From: Bacillota bacterium
GTDB lineage: Bacteria > Bacillota > Clostridia > Christensenellales > Aristaeellaceae
Direction: 5' to 3'
Assembly (NCBI GenBank): GCA_023392755.1
Contig: JAEWNM010000088.1
Span: forward strand, 1 to 9,447
Length of the DNA stretch: 9,447 bases
Shown here: in pieces, positions 5,665 through 9,447 of the stretch
How the letters are laid out: every line of letters begins with the position of its first letter
Numbering within the stretch: the first letter of the stretch is position 1
Translations under genes and position numbers: made by a program
Notes under the pieces: generated by a model
Databases searched by the model: none
Told to the model about the DNA's origin: nothing
What the model saw: the letters and a program-made list of their open reading frames with translations, nothing else

Positions 5665-6614
5665 GACGCCCTGCCCCCTTCCGTACGGAACACCCGGTTG
5701 AGCAAAAGTGTCGTTAATAGCACCAGCAGGGATGTAATCAGGCCGATGGCCGCCCCCTGGCCAAACGCGAAAAGGTTGAAGGATTTGTCGTAGAGCAGGT
5801 ATTGCAGCACGGAGGTGGTGCCCCTTGGGTTGCCGTTGGTCAAAAGCAGAACCTGCAAAAACACGTTGAACGCGCCAATGAGCAGGTTCACCATGACATA
5901 GAACGTGGTGCTTTTCAAAAGCGGCACGGTAATGTACCGAAACTTTGCCACCGCGCCCGCGCCCTCCATCCCGGCGGCCTCATACAGCTCCGATGGAACA
6001 GTTTGAAGCCCTGCCAGGTATATAATCATGGCCCAGCCGGTGTTTTTCCAGATGCCCATGACCCATATGGCCGTATTGCCCGGCCATGTCTTCTGCAGCC
6101 AGGGCACGTAGCTGTCCATGAGGTGGAACACATCCACCAGCAGATGGTTGACAAGGCCCCGCTGCCCGGAGTCGAACATGTACGCGAATACAAGGCCCAC
6201 AATGACCCAGCTTGTAATCACCGGCAGATAAAAGAGGGTGCGGAAGACGAGGCGCGCCCTGCGAAGGCTGTTCACCAGCACGGCAAAGACCAGCCCGAAC
6301 AGCAATGTGAAGGGCGTGGTGATGAAGGCATACAAAAAATTGTTGCGTATGGCCACAAACAGCCTGCCCTGTGCCTCGGTGAACAGGGCAATATAGTTGT
6401 CCAGCCCAATAAACGTCATGGTCCGCTTGACGATCTGGTAATCGGAAAAGCTGATGCGTATGTTGAACAGCATGGGGTAGATGAGAAAAGCGCACGCCAG
6501 GACAAGCCCCGGCAGTACAAAGGGCGCGGCCGGAAGCAGGCTGCGAAGCCGTGCGCGAGTGGTTTGCCGCCGCTGCTTCCTTTGGATGGCCGCTATCTGA
6601 ACGGTTTGACCCAT
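5661..6614 (-). CDS. Carbohydrate ABC transporter permease, MalF/UgpA type (CUT1)
   Basis: This 317-residue membrane subunit has a positively charged N-terminal tail (QRKQRRQTTRARLR) followed by about six transmembrane segments. The first segment spans roughly residues 27-50, ending in YPMLFNIRISFSDY, a typical start of MalF/UgpA-type permeases. The EAA loop reads ELYEAAGMEGAGAVAKFRYITVPLL (about 209-233), with the conserved EAA and glycine. It pairs with the MalG-type gene that follows with a 4-base overlap. AAGGAG lies just upstream of the ATG. Unlike the tight spacing elsewhere in this operon, 335 bases including a structured repeat separate it from the binding-protein gene. Its expression relative to that gene may therefore be set post-transcriptionally, or it may have its own promoter. 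Confidence 0.93.
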   Translation of the reverse strand: MGQTVQIAAIQRKQRRQTTRARLRSLLPAAPFVLPGLVLACAFLIYPMLFNIRISFSDYQIVKRTMTFIGLDNYIALFTEAQGRLFVAIRNNFLYAFITTPFTLLFGLVFAVLVNSLRRARLVFRTLFYLPVITSWVIVGLVFAYMFDSGQRGLVNHLLVDVFHLMDSYVPWLQKTWPGNTAIWVMGIWKNTGWAMIIYLAGLQTVPSELYEAAGMEGAGAVAKFRYITVPLLKSTTFYVMVNLLIGAFNVFLQVLLLTNGNPRGTTSVLQYLLYDKSFNLFAFGQGAAIGLITSLLVLLTTLLLNRVFRTEGGRAS

Positions 6615-6735
6615 GTTCTTCTCCTTTCCGGGGGCATCCGCAAAAAATGCGTATGAAGGGCGGCCGAGGCTTCCCCTTGCGGGAACGGCTTACAGGGGCG
6701 GTGCGAACCGTCGCCTGCCTCTTTTTGCGATCCCT

Positions 6736-6892
6736 GGGGCCGTCGTGCTGGTCGCATAAGTGTAAAACTATTCAGGAGATGGCGTCCGAAGGTTTCCAAA
6801 GGGCGACCGGAAAGCCCTTTGGTCGCGTCAAAAGACGCGAAATCCTTTTTTGAACACCCTTATGCAAAATGCGACCTTGGCGCGACAGCCCC
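6736..6892. repeat. 157-bp structured foldback repeat, copy 2, inside the transporter operon
   Basis: This is the second copy of the element at 2802-2959, in the same orientation. Forty-five bases (6786-6830) are identical to 2852-2896, and most differences lie in loops or outer arms. Both central hairpins are kept: 6796-6822, and TCGCGTC-AAAA-GACGCGA at 6823-6840 with only the loop changed. The outer stem GGTCGCAT/ATGCGACC (6750-6757/6869-6876) differs from copy 1 by a C-G to T-A pair change that preserves pairing. The terminal arm GGGGCCGTCG/CGACAGCCCC has one mismatch. The surrounding gene-free stretch 6615-6949 otherwise holds only the permease ribosome binding site, a small CGCA/TGCG hairpin near 6640-6652 and a GGGCGCGCCC palindrome near 6928. 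I see no gene or convincing promoter there. The element sits between the binding-protein stop and the first permease. Confidence 0.85.
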
Positions 6893-6949
6893 AAAAGGGG
6901 GGCAAGGGCTGGGGTATTGGTCCGCCGGGCGCGCCCGTCCTACGCTGTG

Positions 6950-8152
6950 CTACTTGGCCAGTTCCTCATCAATGAGGGCGGCAGCTTCCGAAAGCGCCTG
7001 CTGTATATCTGCTCCCTCCAGGAAGATCATGTTCATGGCGTCGCTCCAGTGCTGGACCACCGTGGTGTTCTGGGGTGTGGGAATACGGCTTCTGGCACTT
7101 TCAAGCTGCTTCATGTAAACGCTCCACTTGGGATCGGACTTGACCTGTTCAGACTCCACGCAGGATTTGAGGGTGGGGATGACGCCCACGGTGAGAAGCT
7201 TGAGCTGCACTTCCTCCGTTAGCATGAATTGGGTAAACTCCCATGCCGCCTCCTGCTTCTGGCTGCCGGTGAAGAGCACAATGTTCTGGCCGCCCACAAT
7301 GGTGGCGCTTTGCCCTTCATAGGTTGGTATCAGTGCCGGCAGTATGTTCTTCTCTTGGCTGAAGGGGTACCAGGGCCCCTCAAAGAACATGGCGTAATCG
7401 GCGTTGATGCCGTCCCAGGCGTCCGGCGTCCCGTCTATTCCCCGTATGGTAAATACGCCGGAATCATGGATTTCCCTGATCTTTTCCATGGCCTTCACGC
7501 TCTGCTCGCTGTCAAGATAACCGGAGGCCTTTGTGAAGCCCTCGTCCGTTAAAACGCCGCCGAACAGCCAGAAGTAGGGGTACATATCCCAGTCGCCAAC
7601 AGAGGAAACGTTAAGGGTCGGGCTGCCCGGCCTTTTCTCCAGGCTGGCGGCTATGAACTCCTCCATGGTGGCGGGAGGCTCCGTGAAGCCCAGCTCGGCC
7701 ATGGTGTTCATGTTCATGACGGCGGCCTTGCAGTCGGTGTTCAGCGGCAGGCCGTAGTACTGGCCGCCGTACAGGTTGGTGGACAATGGCCCATCCAGCA
7801 CCGCGTCCTTGAGCTTGTCAAACCCGGGCATGTCATTTAAGGGCACGATGCCGCCCAGCTTGGCGTAGGCGCTCGTTTGCGTGATGTCCACCCGCGCCAC
7901 GTCCGGCACGTTGCCTGTGCCGAAGGCTGCCACCAGCATCTGATTGAATTGGCCCAGGTCCTGGCGCACGTTTTCCACCTCAATGTCCGGGTGGGCGGCT
8001 TCGAACATGGGTATGATCTCCTCCTCCAGGAAGGGGGTTTCCGTGTCGCCATAGGTATGCCAGAATACGATCCTCGTCTTTTCCTCCGAAAGGGCGGAGG
8101 TGAAGGCCGTGACCATCATCAGTACCAACAGCAGGCCAACCAGCTTTTTCAT
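6950..8152 (-). CDS. Sugar ABC transporter substrate-binding protein (CUT1, extracellular solute-binding family 1)
   Basis: This 400-residue binding protein captures the oligosaccharide and delivers it to the two permeases encoded after it. A signal peptide is visible (MKKLVGLLLVLMMVTAFTSA), followed by the family opening IVFWHTYGDTETPFLEEEIIPMFEAAHP. The C-terminal half has the lobe motif AAWEFTQFMLTEEVQLKLL and VGVIPTLKS, typical of MalE/UgpB-like proteins. The N-terminus has no lipobox cysteine: A20-L-S-E contains a type I signal-peptidase-like site instead. A lipoprotein anchor would be expected in a single-membrane bacterium. The gene follows the GH66 gene by 17 bases, with AAAGGAGA upstream of the ATG, so the two are co-transcribed. 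The ligand is probably an alpha-1,6-linked gluco- or manno-oligosaccharide, judging only from the neighbouring enzymes. Confidence 0.93.
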   Translation of the reverse strand: MKKLVGLLLVLMMVTAFTSALSEEKTRIVFWHTYGDTETPFLEEEIIPMFEAAHPDIEVENVRQDLGQFNQMLVAAFGTGNVPDVARVDITQTSAYAKLGGIVPLNDMPGFDKLKDAVLDGPLSTNLYGGQYYGLPLNTDCKAAVMNMNTMAELGFTEPPATMEEFIAASLEKRPGSPTLNVSSVGDWDMYPYFWLFGGVLTDEGFTKASGYLDSEQSVKAMEKIREIHDSGVFTIRGIDGTPDAWDGINADYAMFFEGPWYPFSQEKNILPALIPTYEGQSATIVGGQNIVLFTGSQKQEAAWEFTQFMLTEEVQLKLLTVGVIPTLKSCVESEQVKSDPKWSVYMKQLESARSRIPTPQNTTVVQHWSDAMNMIFLEGADIQQALSEAAALIDEELAK

Positions 8153-8169
8153 GGGAAATCTCCTTTCTA

Positions 8170-9447
8170 TTACTCATGCGCCATGCGCATAAATACCATG
8201 TCCCAATAGGCAAGCGAGGGTACCGTAAAGGCGATAAACCGGCCCATATCGTCCGACCCGGTTTCATGGGCCAGCTCCCTGGGGGATATGTCCTCCCCGT
8301 CGGGCGATGCCATGAAAACCCCCTCCACCTTCGATTCCGTATAGTAACGGGCCGGGATAAAGCTTACGGGCGCTGGCACGGGCTTTGTCTGGCTGTCGTC
8401 CCGCCACAGTTCATCCGTTCCGGTCAGGTTGATAAGGTGCAATACCTCATACCCGCCGCCCGCCGTGGCAAAGGCCCATACCGTATCGCCCTCGCCGTTC
8501 GTAGACTGGCGAACACCCTGAAGCGCGATATGTCGGCCAACAGGCCGCGGCCCGCCCCGCAAAAGGTTTTCATAGGCGGTAATAAAGCTGTACATCCGGC
8601 GCACCTTTTTTTGCAGCTCCTCCCCCATGGCCATCGCCCTGTCACCGGGGAAATATTCGTTGGAGAGCATGCTCCCGCCGTCGCCCAGCTCGATGCGCGC
8701 CCCGCCGGAGGAAAACACCACCGCGTCCATCAAAAGCACCGCGGCGGGGTTGAAGGCCGCTCCCGGAGCCTTGTAGTTGATATAGCCGGCCACCACCAGC
8801 GATTTTCCTCCGCTTTCCCTGGCCGCCGCGAAAATCTCCCGCTGTATGGCGCTGTAGGTGTCGCAATGCTGTCCCCAGCGGTTTTTTTCCCAGGGCCAGA
8901 ACTCGGCGTACAGCACATCCACACGGCTTGCGTTCACCTTTTCAATACCCTGCGTCCCGACAGGGTTGAAATCCAGGTATTTGTCCCCAAGCGCCGCCTT
9001 GGCGCGGTTCAAAAACACGGTGTAGCCGTCCTTTACGTAATGAACGGGGTGGCCGCTTTCATCCAGTCCCAGCGGTTTGCCCCCCGCCGTCTGCATCAAG
9101 CCGTACTCGCCCATGGTGTCCCCGTGCCAGCCGTCAAACCCCAAAGCGTCCAGCGCTTCCTTTTCCGCCCGTATGATGTATCTCTGCCAGCCTTCATTGA
9201 GAATATTGAAAAATTGCAGTATACCGGTATCGCCCAGGCTTTCGCTCATGGTTACGGCAAAGTCCTGTCCGTTTGCCTTCACCAGCCGCCAGGCGGGGTC
9301 TACGCCGCTTCCGTCCCGCAAATAGGTCTTGTTGGCGCCGTAGATCATGTTGTAGGCCATGTTTGCCATGCCGCGTGCCCTGGCGGCGGCGATATACCTT
9401 CTGATCACATCCCCGTAAATCCAGCGGCCCGACCAATCCTGCCATTT
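8170..9447 (-). CDS. GH66 glycoside hydrolase (dextranase / cycloisomaltooligosaccharide glucanotransferase family), 5'-partial
   Basis: 425 codons plus the stop are present and the frame stays open to the window edge. A GTG at 9408 is an in-frame valine, not a convincing start, because upstream codons give QDWSGRWIYGDV, which continues the fold. Counting from that GTG, GH66 landmarks are AYNMIYGA (18-25), FDGWHGDTMG (91-100) with D97 the likely nucleophile, VLYAEFW (165-171) with E169 the likely acid/base, ARIELGDGGSMLSNEYFPGD (237-256), YSFITAYENLLRGG (273-286), and a C-terminal beta domain with HLINLTGTDELWRD. Catalytic assignments are by family analogy. GH66 enzymes cut alpha-1,6-glucans internally, or cyclise the products. 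Dextran-like substrates are therefore likely, but other alpha-1,6-glycans are possible. Any signal peptide lies outside the window, so its location cannot be judged. The gene leads into the binding-protein gene of the same operon. Confidence 0.85.
   Translation of the reverse strand, partial: KWQDWSGRWIYGDVIRRYIAAARARGMANMAYNMIYGANKTYLRDGSGVDPAWRLVKANGQDFAVTMSESLGDTGILQFFNILNEGWQRYIIRAEKEALDALGFDGWHGDTMGEYGLMQTAGGKPLGLDESGHPVHYVKDGYTVFLNRAKAALGDKYLDFNPVGTQGIEKVNASRVDVLYAEFWPWEKNRWGQHCDTYSAIQREIFAAARESGGKSLVVAGYINYKAPGAAFNPAAVLLMDAVVFSSGGARIELGDGGSMLSNEYFPGDRAMAMGEELQKKVRRMYSFITAYENLLRGGPRPVGRHIALQGVRQSTNGEGDTVWAFATAGGGYEVLHLINLTGTDELWRDDSQTKPVPAPVSFIPARYYTESKVEGVFMASPDGEDISPRELAHETGSDDMGRFIAFTVPSLAYWDMVFMRMAHE

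Noticed and set aside
6615..6735. Riboswitch or separate promoter before the MalF-type permease
   Set aside because: Only small hairpins such as CGCA/TGCG around 6640-6652 are present. I recognised no known aptamer motif or convincing -35/-10 pair on the minus strand.
8170..9408. GH66 gene as a complete gene starting at the GTG at 9408
   Set aside because: The frame remains open to the window edge and the upstream codons encode fold-consistent residues. The protein would be far shorter than GH66 enzymes. Treated as 5'-partial.

Overview
This window looks like a piece of a carbohydrate-use locus from a Gram-positive, probably clostridial (Bacillota) gut-type bacterium. That assignment is inferred from the strong AAGGAGG-type ribosome binding sites, the CUT1 sugar ABC transporter with no ATPase of its own, and sequence resemblance to Firmicutes families (a streptococcal-type gluconate 5-dehydrogenase and a GH66 glycosidase). 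The species cannot be read from the window. The DNA looks moderately GC-rich. Almost all of it is coding, and no tRNA, rRNA, CRISPR array or transposase gene is visible.

Layout, left to right. Bases 1-156 hold no gene but a dense cluster of four inverted repeats, one of which looks like a terminator for the leftward kdu operon. Bases 157-1793 (minus strand) are a two-gene operon, kduI then an SDR dehydrogenase. KduI isomerises 5-dehydro-4-deoxy-glucuronate, and the dehydrogenase is of the gluconate 5-dehydrogenase type and probably does the KduD-like reduction. A 131-base divergent promoter region separates this operon from an AraC-family regulator (1925-2776, plus strand). That region has good -10 boxes for both directions and a candidate pair of operator half-sites 21 bases apart. 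The AraC gene converges on the end of a second leftward operon, and the gap between them contains a 158-base structured repeat.

The second operon (minus strand, read from the right edge) runs: GH66 glycosidase (dextranase family, 5' end outside the window), sugar-binding protein, a second copy of the structured repeat, MalF-type permease, MalG-type permease, and a GH125-like (alpha/alpha)6-barrel glycosidase that keeps the family's proposed acid and base residues. The likely scheme is that GH66 cuts an alpha-1,6-linked glycan, the binding protein and two permeases import the pieces using a shared ATPase encoded elsewhere, and the GH125-like enzyme trims them. The kdu pair would feed uronate-derived sugars to the 2-keto-3-deoxygluconate branch. 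Whether the two operons act on one uronate-containing substrate is open.

The most unusual features are the two near-identical 158-base foldback elements, one in a convergent gap and one inside the transporter operon just after the binding-protein gene, and the pairing of a GH66 enzyme with a divergent GH125-like enzyme around one importer.
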